A stretch of DNA of 64,000 bases from Porphyra umbilicalis (taxonomy: Eukaryota; Rhodophyta; Bangiophyceae; Bangiales; Bangiaceae). Location of the stretch: the NCBI GenBank assembly GCA_002049455.2, contig KV918761.1, positions 1 to 64,000 on the forward strand, in the 5' to 3' direction. The first letter of the stretch is position 1, and every line of letters starts with the position of its first letter. The notes under the pieces are model-generated. The model was not told the origin of the DNA. It did not search any database and saw nothing but the letters and a program-made list of their open reading frames with translations. A program made the position numbers and the translations under genes. Shown here piece by piece: positions 1 through 10,269 of this stretch.

Positions 1-390
1 GACAGCCACAGGTGATGTGTTGGGGCTGTATCATCCAAGGTTGTCCGCTTTGTTTTGGCCGTGAGGGCACATCGATGGCTCAAGATCCAGGAAAAATGCT
101 GGACCAGATGGGACTTTGATTGGTTCACAACACTCCTCACGTCACTGTCAGCCCTGTTACGATTAGACGACCATGCTCCATAATGTACACGCTAACAGCA
201 ATTTTACCGAAATCGCGTCTGTTCATCCTAATGAACAAAGCGAGACGAAGGGCGATCGAGCGCCACCCAGCAGGTGAAACAAACGCGAACGCATGGTACG
301 ACGCCACATCCGCCAGCTCCCCCTCTCCCCCTTTCAGCTGAACAACTGGCAGATACACGCACTAGAAGAAGCCAAACATGAAGCGCATGA
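1..390. other. Unassigned sequence at window edge
   Basis: No coding region, repeat or RNA gene could be recognised here. Short open frames occur on both strands but none resembles a known family. The recognisable Copia gag similarity to the right fades near position 390-420, so this stretch may be the far flank of that truncated element or a different insertion. Confidence 0.4.
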
Positions 391-1108
391 TCAGACCAGA
401 GAACAGTTACAGTGCTCAGAGAACCACAAGTGGGTCGTGCCGGTGGCGGAGCCCCTGTCCGGTGCGACTTGAAAGCCACCAGCAGGTTCTCGTACTCGGA
501 CGTCAGCCCGTTGAGATCGCTCGTGGCGATATCCATCTCTGGCAACGCACTGCCCATGGCCTTGGGGTTCTCGCCGAGGTTGCGCACGCGGTTGATGTAG
601 CCCAGCATGCCCTTGCCGACGTTCATCGCGACGGTGTAGAACTCGCGTCGCGCCTTCATCTTGTTCATTAAACTCTTGCGGTGGCAGACACCTTGCAACG
701 TCGAACACATTTCCGCCGTCGTCTTGCAGCCCGACACGTGCTCGAGCTGCTCAGAGCCAAGGTTGAGCCCGATGATCGCGCTCGCCTTCGCGTCCTGACG
801 CTTTTCCACAAAGCCAGCTCGCGGTCTTCCGCCTCTGTCGGCTTGCCGTCTTCGTCAAGCATGTCGTCCAGGTCGCGCAGCGCTAGGACCATCCTGATAT
901 GCTGACGCCACTCGTGGAAGCTCGTGTCCGTCAACTTTGTGATCTTGATGCCGTCCATGCCCGTAGCATCCCTGTCCATGATGTCTCTTTTCTTAGCGCC
1001 CGACCGTGCCAAGCCTTGCGCCTTGACCGTCATGACGTTGAACCACCTTGACCTCGTCTTCTTCGCACTAGCCGCGACCGCTGCGACACCAACTGGCACA
1101 CCTTGCAC
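391..1108 (-). pseudogene. Copia (Ty1-type) gag fossil
   Basis: Two minus-strand reading segments resemble the gag protein of Ty1/copia LTR retrotransposons (the UBN2 / retrotran_gag_2 type). Visible hallmarks in order are an opening KLTDTSFHEWRQHIRMVLAL block, an EQLEHV block, then SLMNKMKARREFYTVAM, a YINRV segment and a closing LTSEYENLLVAF. Gag of this family coats the element RNA in cytoplasmic particles. Only gag is present; no protease, integrase or reverse transcriptase follows before the window edge. It lies directly behind an LTR in the same orientation at 1140-1547. The copy is broken, with at least two breaks. The family call is firm and the extent is approximate. Confidence 0.8.
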
Positions 1109-1139
1109 TTGTCACAGCCCCGGTTCTGGGCCCATAGCC

Positions 1140-1547
1140 TGCTGAAACGCAGTGGGAATACGGAATGGGGGACCACAGTGAAGTGGTTGAGTGGCATGAG
1201 CTTGTGTGTGTGTGTGCGAACGTGCTTTGTTGGTTGTCCTAAAGCTCGCGCGCTTCTCTCAACAGAGAGCACCTCTCAAATAGTCCCCACCAGGCAAAGT
1301 GCTCCCCCCTTTCGCGCCCACACCGACGCCCACGCTCTCGCGCCAAATCTTATCACTCACCAAATCACAAGCCACTAGAGCAAAGCGAAGATCAAATCCA
1401 AACATGCCAAAAGTAACGCCCCAAGATGACCCAGCACGAATGTGGGCAACTTGACCACGTCTTGCAAAAGTACCATCTGTGGTATCACAGACGAACATCC
1501 ATCCGCGAACCGCCAGTGAAGTCGGCGACGAGCATTACAGTCTAACA
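1140..1547 (-). repeat. Copia long terminal repeat, 5' LTR of the gag fossil
   Basis: A 408-bp segment that, read on the minus strand, begins TGTTAGACTG and ends TTTCAGCA, with the TG...CA ends typical of LTRs. A clearly related 418-bp copy lies in the opposite orientation at 13268-13685, and that copy has a target-site duplication, which fixes the ends used here. The gag fragment starts just inside it in the same orientation, as expected for a 5' LTR. Its outer end at 1547/1548 abuts GCGAC inside another LTR family, so the Copia element was inserted into that older repeat. Confidence 0.85.
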
Positions 1548-2100
1548 GCGACCTTTCGATCCGGGCCCCCTAGAGCGGCTGAGATGCTTTCGGAAGCTTC
1601 TCTGACCGGGGCAAATCACGGGGGCGCGATCAGATCTCGACCATGATCGATATCCCACGCGGACTTCTGTCGACGATTTGAAAATCGTGGCATACGTCCC
1701 TGGATATTTATTGGGATATTTTAGTCCAAGCTAACTTCAATCGAGGTGCCAGATCTCTCCTTCAGTGGCAGCGGGTCTCTTGATCCGTGGCAAGGGCCAG
1801 CCTGGACCCCGCGTCAGTGACTGTGGCCCGTCGGGCGCGGGTCCCCCTATGACCGCCTTTTCCTGGGTCGGGTATTGGCGCGCCGTCCGTCCTCTGAGGG
1901 AATATGAGTGTGTGCTTCTGGGTCGGCCTGCTTCCATGAGTAAATCAGCGTTGCGTTTGCGTTAGTTCCAGCCTTCTATTGTGTTTCGTGCCATATGATC
2001 CAGGCCTTTGTGTTCTTTCTCCTTTGTGTCGCTCCGCATCCTGTGCTGGGTTTTCTGACGGGGTCGCTCCCCGTCAGCTTTGAGAGTAGAAACCACTACA
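1548..2100 (+). repeat. 0.8-kb LTR family, copy 1 (3' part only)
   Basis: This segment matches the last ~550 bp of the repeats at 4824-5591 and 38254-39044. Shared landmarks are a GATCC...CCCCCTAGAG block, a TTGATCCGTGGCA block, a TTGCGTTTGC(G/A)TTAGTTC block, a GACGGGG...CCCCGTC inverted repeat, and the terminal CACTACA. The left ~210 bp are missing because the Copia LTR abuts it at 1547. No internal coding region belonging to this family was found in the window. Confidence 0.8.
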
Positions 2101-4400
2101 ATTATTAAGAACCAGATAGGGGGGGGGGGTCGGACACGTGGTGCCATGTCATGTCATCTCCAGTGTCATGACATCGGTGACAGTGCCTGTGCAGCTGAAC
2201 CAGAGCTATTGCTGTCTAGTGAACGATTGCACAACCCTCGTACGCTGAACCACCACAGCATGTTAGGTGCATGCGCCACATACGAGGGTTTCAACACTAG
2301 TCTGCTCTACATGGGAAGCGTCGGCTCGCACTTCAGCTGGCATGATGAAGACCACCTCCCTCAGTCGGTCTCCTACCTGTAGTCCGGAGCGAGTAAGTTC
2401 TGGTTTTTCGTTCCGAGATCTGAAGTCCCCAAGATTTTACGCATCATGGGTGAATGCGCGGACCCTGTCGAGCTGGCGGCAGCAGAAGGAGATATGTGGA
2501 AGCTTCTTACGGAAAAGGCCGTCTTGTGGCTGGCGTCGTCTTTCCTCGCCCACGGCGTTCGCGACGGCTTCCATGAAACGAAAGCAGGGGACTTCGACGT
2601 CGCACGCTACGGTGTTCCGAACAGCAGTTTCAACGCAGGAACCAACGCAGCATCTTCAGTGAATATTGCGTGCACGTTTGGACGGTTTTAGCACTGGTGG
2701 CTGGGATCCGCTCCAAAACTAGGGTGTGACGGGGCTGTGACGACCCATGAATCGACCTGTTTACATTTTCTAGTTCCGTCATGCATCTCGTGGTCGTCTC
2801 GCGGGACCGCCCTTCTTTTGGAGCTCGAACGTCAGCGCCACTCCAAAAAGGCCTGTTTGGAGACGCGACGACTCGTTTTGCTAGCCCCTGGTTCACTGCT
2901 CGGACCACGAAAGCCAATGGAAAGCGTGACCCGTGGCTTGCAGACAGCTGCATGACAATCTGGCAGTCATGAAGATTCTGTGTAGTACATCTGTGGGAAT
3001 ACTGGCGTGCCGCGAAAGAGGCCCACCGCCAGAGACGTCCAAGCGAGCCCAAGTTTGAGACGTGATCTGTTTAATTTTGGCTCTGCGTTTGGAGAGCCAG
3101 TGACAGCGCCACACACTGCACACACGTGGCCGTTGGGTTGGACGGTTGGCTCCATTGGTGGAGATGCTCTCATATGGAAAAACCGCTTGAACCAGTTTTT
3201 AGCTCAGCCAGTAACCGGTTTAAAACCGGTTTTAATTATGGCTTAGAACTAGAGTACTTTTTGTAATGTTGTGCTCCCGCGTGGCGTTGCTGTGCTCACT
3301 TGACCAATCACCGCTTCCAATTCTGCGAGGCACGCCGGACGGGGACCAGCCTATCGATTCCAAATGCATTCGCCTGCCGGGCCTCCGTCAGGATTGCTGG
3401 CGTTCGAGGGGGGGGGAGGCAGAGGGCGCTCCGGCACCTTGCACCGGGGTCGCGGACGGCTGCGTTGCAATCCTGGGGACTGGTGGCTTGCTTTGCGCTG
3501 CTAGCACTCGTGTGCGCGAAGAGTCTCGAGGTCTGCTCGTGTTGCCTAGACGCGCTTTCATCGACTGGGGTGGCTATCCTTCGTCGCCGAGAGTCGACGG
3601 CGCCCACCACGATCCAGCGGCGCGGCCGACCGGGTGCACGCGCTCTCCGATTCACGCCGCCGCTGCCTCTGTGTCACGGTAGGTCACGCCTCGGCACGGT
3701 CTCTTATAAAATTCTTGGTGGCTGGCGCTTCACTAGCAATGAGGAATGGGACGGTGGGTCGAGCAGTAGGGCACTGCAGGGAGGGTTCTCGAGTGGCTTT
3801 GCTCATTCAGCCTGCAAGCACCGGCGGATCCCTTACTGTGACATGCGTGGATGGTTCCCGTCGTTGTTTTGAGTGAATGGCATTCGTCACCCACTCGCTG
3901 GAAAGCGCGTTGCTTTTCATCCGGCCTTGTCGTGCTGCTTTTGTTGCTGTCTTTTCTTGGGCATCTTCGTGCCTCACTGCATCACGACGACTGCCGTCCC
4001 ACTGCGCACTTCTTGATTTCCTTCACAGGGCGTCAACGAAGAACGCATTTCCCGTGTCCGTGCTCTCGCTCTCGCTTTCCATAGATGTTTCCTACTTGTA
4101 CGTTCAGCGTTTCTCCGATATATTGAGAGTGCGCCAACGTCCTTGTCGTTTTTGTTTCTGCCGGTCTTCAGTCGTTTTGTCGTGCCCACGCCTAAGCTTA
4201 TCCTCTATTGTCCTTGCGCCAGAAGCTGCAAAGTCCAAGAAGAGGCGACCTTTCCTGAAGCATGCCTGTCTTTGTCAATCCAGAGTGCAGCCTCATCGAA
4301 CAACCTGCACTTACGTCCCGTCACAAATGTTGAATGTAATTGCGACCATGTCTGAGTGAATCATACACTTTAGGTTTCAAAGATGTCTATTTACCACGTT
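2101..4400. other. Unassigned sequence, no gene recognised
   Basis: About 2.3 kb of mixed composition with no recognisable protein family on either strand. It includes an 11-base G run near 2117, a small open frame at 2446-2691 (+) coding 81 residues of unknown nature, and a pair of AACCGGTT palindromes near 3213-3231. The right edge is a tRNA-primer-like site at 4401, so its last part could be the LTR of an element whose partner LTR is not in the window. Confidence 0.4.
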
Positions 4401-4419
4401 TGGTGCCCGCGATTCGAAG
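4401..4419 (+). other. Primer-binding-site-like sequence
   Basis: The string TGGTGCCCGCGATTCGAA reads as the reverse complement of a mature tRNA 3' end: CCA, a discriminator A, the seven acceptor bases CGCGGGC, and the TTCGAAT of the T arm. Such a site normally lies just inside the 5' LTR of a retroelement, where the tRNA primes reverse transcription. The acceptor sequence would fit a tRNA beginning GCCCGCG; the tRNA species is not certain. No gag or pol follows directly. Confidence 0.45.
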
Positions 4420-4823
4420 GAGTGGGCGAAAAACATTGAGTTGATTGCTTTCGAAAAGCCGCGCCCCGGTGGTTCAGTTCAACGCGAGCCTTACGTGCCC
4501 CGCGCTGGGACAGCAATCAACTGTCCAAATTTAGGGCGCCCCACGCTGGGACGGCGCTCATCGTTGACGACAGCCCGCTACTGTTCGCTTCCACCGTCGT
4601 GACGCCCATCCTCTTCGCGCTTTCGAGCCCTCACCTCACAGTACGGGCGCGCATATCCCACTGGCCACGTTCGATGGCCGGCGGCTTAGCAGCGGCGGAG
4701 GCCACAGCCCCGGCTGCCACCTCCGGGACATCTAGTGACGGAAGCGCAGGTATTCTGGATATGATCGCTTCCATTTGGGCGGGGCGTGTGTGTGTCAACG
4801 CTTCTCGGTGGAATCATCGCGTT
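4420..4823. other. Unassigned sequence left of LTR copy 2
   Basis: A GC-rich stretch with an alanine-rich open frame starting at the ATG at 4674 (+) that runs into the LTR at 4824. It may be the start of a leader or gag of the element primed at 4401, but no motif supports that. Confidence 0.3.
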
Positions 4824-5591
4824 TGTGGGGGAAACCCCCTCTCACCTGATGACGCGATCCCCCCGGTATGAGCCGGGGGAGGGGTCGCGAGCACACACGC
4901 AATGCCCCTAGAGGGAGCGGTGTGCGGCGCCCCTTCGGAGCGCCTGCCAGGTGGCGCTCAGGGCCACCCCCGAGTCTGACATCCCTCATGCCCGAAGGCA
5001 GGGGGGGACAGGGCCTGACGCGAACGAGGGGCCACGCGACCTCTCGATCCTGGCCCCCTAGAGGGGCCTGGAAGCTTGTGGAAGCTCCTCTGGCTGGGGA
5101 GAAGCCCGGGACCGAGATTAGATCTCGGCCACTATCGATATCCCACGAGGACTTCGATCGAAAAGTTGAAAATCTGGGGATAAGTCCCTAGTGATGTATT
5201 GGGCAATTTCAGTCCAAGCTGGCTTAAATCCTGGGACCATATCTCTCTTCCAGTGGAAGGGGGTCCCTTGATCCGTGGCAGGGGCCACCAGGACCCCTCA
5301 TCAGGGACCGTGGCCCGTCGGGCCCCGGCCCCCCTACGACCGTCTTTTCGTGGGTCGGGATTGTGCATGTCCTGCGTCTTGTTTCTGAGGGTATATGAGT
5401 GTATGCTTTGGGGTCATCGTGCGTACTCGAATAAATCAGCGTTGCGTTTGCGTTAGTTCCGGCGTTCTGGTGCGCTCCGCGCCCTCTGATCCAGGCGTTT
5501 GTGTTCTTTCTCCTTTGTGTCGCTCCGCATCCTGTACTGGGTTTTCTGACGGGGCCTTGCCCCGTCGGCTTTGTGGGCAGAATCCACTACA
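4824..5591 (+). repeat. 0.8-kb LTR family, copy 2 (full length)
   Basis: A 768-bp segment starting TGTGGGGGAA and ending CACTACA, aligning end to end with 38254-39044 and with the right part 1548-2100. It contains an AATAAA polyadenylation-type signal near 5430 just before the TTGCGTTTGCGTTAGTTC block. No matching target-site duplication is visible (GCGTT on the left, AAGAT on the right) and no pol sequence adjoins it, so it is best read as an old solo LTR. Confidence 0.8.
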
Positions 5592-6209
5592 AAGATGTAT
5601 CCCTCCCACACGCGCCGCCATGAGCGGCATCACCGCCGCGTCCGCCGCCGGTATCCTGCAACATGCACGCCCCCTTAAAAAGGCAACGGCATCCCCCCCC
5701 CCCAACACGGACAGCCCGAACACCGACAGCCCTTCCAGATCACTCAGGTCACTCAGGCCAGTAGGCACTCCCAGAGCCATCAAAGTAGAACAACTACCGC
5801 CACTGCCGCCGTATCGGCTGCAGCGTCCTCTCCATCCCCCTTACGGTGCCACCGATGCCGGCCGCAGCATCCTCTCCATCCCTCCCACGGCGCCGACCAC
5901 AGACGAAGTGGTCTCCACCACCCCCCGCCCACCTTAGAACGCAGAGCCACTGCCTCCGCCGATGTCGTCGGCGCCACGCTCCGCCAGCCGATGTCTGCAC
6001 GCGAAATATTCCCGGACACGGCTGACGCAGCGACATGCCCACCGTCGCAGTCCGTTCAGCCCACGTCGACCGCAGAGGTGGCAGGAATACGGGTCCTGCG
6101 CGACGCGCCGCCGCGGAGACTGCCGCCGCCAAACCGTCTCCGCCGGCCACGGCCGCTGCATCCACCGGTGCTCCGGACGACACTATGATGCCCCGCCGTG
6201 AAGTGCTTG
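5592..6209. other. Unassigned Pro/Ala/Arg-rich sequence
   Basis: GC-rich sequence open in several frames on both strands, with proline-, alanine- and arginine-rich translations and no recognised motif. It separates LTR copy 2 from the 3' end of the IS630/Tc1-type transposase. Confidence 0.35.
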
Positions 6210-7345
6210 TCAAGTGTGTGGGGTCCGTGCCAGCAAGGTCAGAGAAAAGGCAAGTGTAAACTGGGCACGAACTGCGGCCAAAATCCGATCAACGCGGTCA
6301 AATTGCCCGACAATGTGACGCTGACTCAAAAAACTGGCTGCCATTGCCTGCAGCAGGTGGGGGTCATCCACTAGTGCTTGATTGAGGTAGACCAAAATTT
6401 TGATGATCACCAGGAAATCGTTGAAAACGTCTTCAATCGGCTGCATGTCGGGGCTGTATGGAGGCAGGCGGAGGAACGCGACAACGTTGGCCGTCATGAA
6501 AGCGTCCCCATCGGCGTCGTGGATAGGGGCGTTGTCAGACATCATGACGCAGTTGTCGGGCTGTAAATCCCATGAGGACCCAGGCGTGTACACGCAGACA
6601 TTGGGGAAAAGATGTTGATGAAAAGTCGCCAGTTGGCCCCCGTCAACGCCTTCTCCCGTACGACCAGAGATATAAAGCCGAGGATGCGGCCTTGGCTGGA
6701 CTCCGCCAGCATTGTGCTTGTGCAAGGGATGGACCGTGGGTCACGGTCACGGAGGTGCGAGCGCTCGTGCGTTAGCGACCGGCCGTAGAGACGAAACACG
6801 TCGGACCCATCCGTGTGCGTCGCATCGACAAAGACGATGCAGCGACGAGGGATGTGCTGCCGTACGATGACGTGCTGACGCCAGCGCCCCTCCGTCGACT
6901 CACAAAAGAGCCGCAAAATCTTTTTACGACTGAATCCAAGACGGCGAAGGTAGCCGTCAACCGTACTCTTGGCAAAACGCACTAACGTCATGTCCCCCGC
7001 CGGGTCCTGACTCATAATCTTGGGCATCATGGCGCGCTCGCGAAGCAACGCATGAGGATGATTCCGCACAAGGTAGATACGTCAGTCCATCAGCTGCCCG
7101 TCGTACTCGCAAGCCTCGTGGTGCTTGTCCCGCCGTTCCGCGTTGCGCCGCGCCGACCCACTGTCCGCGTTGTAATGCTCCCAGCGCCTCAGCTGTGTGT
7201 GCGAGACGCCAATGCTGCTGCGCACCTCGCTGCGCTCCACACCGTTGGACAGCATGGAGACAGGAGAAGCGCGCAAGTGCTCAGAATACATCTTGGTCGA
7301 GACAGAGCGAGCTTGCGCCGACGACAAACGGCGGCCACTGCGCGG
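6210..7345 (-). pseudogene. IS630/Tc1-mariner-type transposase, broken
   Basis: Read on the minus strand, an N-terminal helix-turn-helix segment (SNGVERSEVRSSIGVSHTQL, 7130-7290) is followed by a DDE-type catalytic part. The catalytic landmarks are VFVDATH (first Asp), MSDNAPIHD (second Asp) and PPYSPDMQPIEDVF (Glu), with the second Asp and the Glu 34 positions apart, as in the Tc1/IS630 group. Such enzymes cut and paste the element in the nucleus. The frame has an in-frame TGA at 7082-7084 between the two domains and a frameshift near 6600, before the second Asp. Upstream on the minus strand the frame runs into the GC-rich repeat at 7.35-9.28 kb, so the true start is unknown. No terminal inverted repeats were found. 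Confidence 0.8.
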
Positions 7346-9277
7346 CCGGCGGCGCCCGAGGAAGGGGCGGAGGGCAATCAGCAACGCAAAGGCGGCGACG
7401 GCGGCGTGACCTGCCGAACTGGTCGGCGGCAGCGACGGCGCCGCCGGCGGCAGTCCGCAACGAAGGCGACGAGGCCGGCAACGACGGGCCCCGTTGGCGA
7501 CGGGCAAAGCAGCGACGGCGACGGGCACCGGCGGCAACGGGCAAGACAGGCGAAGGCGAAGCAACCTGCCGGTGTTGTCGGCGGCAGCTACAGCGGCGAT
7601 GGCGGCGCCGGCGGCAGTCCGCAACGTCGGCGACGAGGCCGGCAACGACGGGCCCCGGCGGCGACGGGAAAACCGGCGACGGCGACAAGCGCTGGCGGCG
7701 ACGGGCAAAGCGAGCCACGGCTGCGCAACCGACCGGGTTGGTCGGCGGCGGTGACGGCAGCAACGGCGACAGACTGCAGCGTTATCGGCGCAGCTGACGG
7801 CGCCGAGCGCTGGCGGCGGTGGGCGACGTCGGCGGCGCAGCCCGCGGCACCAGATGCCGCCGGCCCCAGACGCCGCCGCCGACGGGCGACGTCGGCGATG
7901 CAGCCCGCGGCGCCAGACGCCGGCGGCGCCAGACGCCGACAGCGGCGGGCGACGTCGGCGATGCAGCCCGCGGCACCAGACACCAGCGGCGGTGGGCCAC
8001 TTCGGCGGTGCACCCGGCGTCGCCGAACTCCGGCGGAGGCGGGCGACGGCGAAGCCGACGGCGCAGGACGCCGGCGGCGGCGGCGGCCAAAGACGGCGAC
8101 CGCGATGCAACCGCCCGGGGTTGCCGACGGCGGCGACGGCCGCCGCAACAGCAGCCGACAAAGGCGCCGTGGCAGCCGGCGGCGCCGGGCACCAGCGGCG
8201 GCCGACAAAAGGGGCGACGTGGCCAAGGCGGCGCAACCGGCCGGCGTCGCCGACAGCGGCGAAGGCAGAAACGGCGGGGCACAGCAACGTCGACGGTGCA
8301 GCCGGCGACGGCGGCGGCGCAGCCGGCAGCACCGGACGCTGGCGGCGCCAGACGTCGGCAGCGGCGGCAACAATAGGCGACGGCGGCGCAACCGGCTGGG
8401 GTCGCCGACGGCGGCGGCGGCCGCAGGCGACCACGTCGGCGGCGCAGCCGGCGGCGCCGGTCAGCGGCGGCGGCGCAGCCGGCGGCAGCGGCGAACGACG
8501 TCGGCGGCGCAGCCGGTGGCGCCTGGAGCCGGCGGCGGCTGCCTCGGCCGGCGGCAGCGGGCGACTGCGGCACACTGGCCGAGGTGGCCGGCGGAGGGGG
8601 TCGCCGACGGCGGTACCCTCTCCACGACTGGTGGCTACGATGCAGCAGTCGGTCACAGTGGCGTCGACGGCACAGCGTTTCGCAGCAAGTCGCAGCGGGC
8701 CATGGCGGCGCAACTGGCCAAGGTGACTGACGAAGGGGGTGGGCAATGGCACTTGCCGCGCAACCACTGGCAGTGGCGGCGGCGTAGTCAGCCGGTCGCG
8801 GCGGTGTCGGCGGTGCAGCCGGTGGGTGCGGGCGACGGAGGTGGTGGCCGACTACCGCAGCCGCGTTACCACCGGCGGCGGCGGCGGAGGTTGCAAAGGT
8901 CGACAGCGCCGGCGGCGACGGCCGGCGACGGCGTCGGTGGCCGTGGTTGTGGCAAGCGGCTGCGGCGGCGGGCGGCGGCTGCGGCGGGCGACGGCAGCGG
9001 CGCGGCCGGCGGCGGCAGCGGCCCAGCACACCTGGGCGGCGACACAGTATTTCGCTGCACATCTGGGCGCGGCTGCCGAGATCAGCAGCGTCAGTGTCGG
9101 TGGCAGCGGTTTTCATTGGCAACGACGACACAGCCGCAGTTGGTGGCGCCGCGGCCAGTGGCAGCGGCTGACAGCGGCATTCGACGGCGGCGTCGGGCAG
9201 CGGCCGACAGCGGTGTCCGATGGCGGCGTTGGATGGCGGCGGCGCGCCCGCCGTGCGTCAACAGAACGCCGGCTTGA
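7346..9277. repeat. GC-rich degenerate tandem repeat, open in several frames
   Basis: Nearly 2 kb dominated by CGG, GGC and GAC triplets. Local tandem units are visible: a ~162-bp unit at about 7450 and 7612 (shared GGCAGTCCGCAACG start) and a ~69-bp unit around 7810-8010 (shared GACGTCGGCG / GCAGCCCGCGGC blocks). The composition suppresses stop codons, so frames of 741 residues (+) and 561 and 449 residues (-) overlap. They are rich in Arg, Ala, Pro and Gly and match no family. I do not regard any of them as a demonstrated gene. Confidence 0.7.
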
Positions 9278-10269
9278 CGTCGGTGGGAGAAATTCGAGCA
9301 GGGGCGTCGGCCGTAATCTATTGCGGCGGAGCCGCACCTGCCGCAGAGAAAACGGAGACGGGGCAATTTCGCTGCTTGTGCCCACGGACGATTGCAAGGT
9401 GGCGGACGCGAAGACAAGCCCAAATCAGAGTTTGTTCCGATGCTCGCCGGCGTTGCAGCGAAAAATCTCCCCAGATAGAGCGCTGCTCCCTTGCATGAGA
9501 GCAAACCCAACAACGACTTCCCCAAGTATAAATATGCTGACGTGTCAGAAACGTGTCTCATAAATGTGCCACGTGCCTTAATTTCAGCTCTTGGGGATGG
9601 GGAGGGTCCCACAGCAACGTCAGGCACCCCAAAACGCTCAGATAGAACTTGAATACAGTTAATCTGAATCGGATAAGTCCTCGGACGTTCATGCGTCAGA
9701 AATGGGGGGAGGCGCCCCCGTTCCCCATTTTCTCACCGATTTGGGGGGACCCGCTGCTCCTCCCCATTTTTTCCTGGCGTGCCATTGGCTGTTGCAGATG
9801 CAGTTCCTTTCGGAAAACGAGCTCAAGTGGCATGATCAGATTTAAAATCTTACAGCCCGATACTGGCGCTTTCCGAGGCCGTCTGCGATCTCGGCGATCA
9901 CTATCGAGACCCAGAAAAGCCTGAACGAGTCTGACCGTTTCAGAACCCCCCATGCGACGCACGTTGGGGGTGCGGTGGGTCGCTTCTCTGCCGCTCTCGG
10001 CGGCGCGCACAGCGTGAATCAGGGGACGGCGGCGGTATCCCCAGGCACAAGTTTTCGCAGCTTCGCGAGATCAATTCTGTCCGTGCTCGCGGCGGGGGGT
10101 GGGACGTTGGAGGCTGGGAGATGGCATAAACGTGTGGGCCCGTCGGAGGAGGCAGTGCGACGAGGTCGTTTTGTCGCCCCGCGGCGTGATTGTGTGACGG
10201 CGACAGGCGCGTCGCGACGCCCGTGTCCACAAACGACGTCACCATCGACGACACCGTCTTCTTCCCACG
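9278..10269. promoter_or_regulatory. Upstream region of Harbinger transposase A
   Basis: No gene was recognised. Possible regulatory elements are a TATA-like TATAAATA near 9526 and a nearby CACGTG core. A hairpin at 9700-9730 has AAATGGGG pairing with CCCCATTT. The string TGAGAGCAAACCCAACAACG at 9496-9515 recurs, with changes, at three other places in the window. Terminal inverted repeats of the Harbinger element were looked for here and not found. Confidence 0.35.

Noticed and set aside
2446-2691. Small plus-strand frame of 81 residues
   Set aside because: Protein-like in composition, but no motif, no regulatory context and no similarity I recognise; reported only as part of an unassigned stretch.
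4401-4480. tRNA gene on the minus strand ending at the TGGTGCCCGC site
   Set aside because: The sequence beyond the T-arm-like bases does not form the rest of a cloverleaf, and CCA is not normally encoded in eukaryotic tRNA genes. A primer-binding site fits better.
7052-9277. 741-residue plus-strand frame and overlapping 561- and 449-residue minus-strand frames
   Set aside because: All are Arg/Ala/Gly/Pro-rich, overlap one another and follow from GGC/GAC-rich repeat composition that excludes stop codons. No domain or start context supports a gene.
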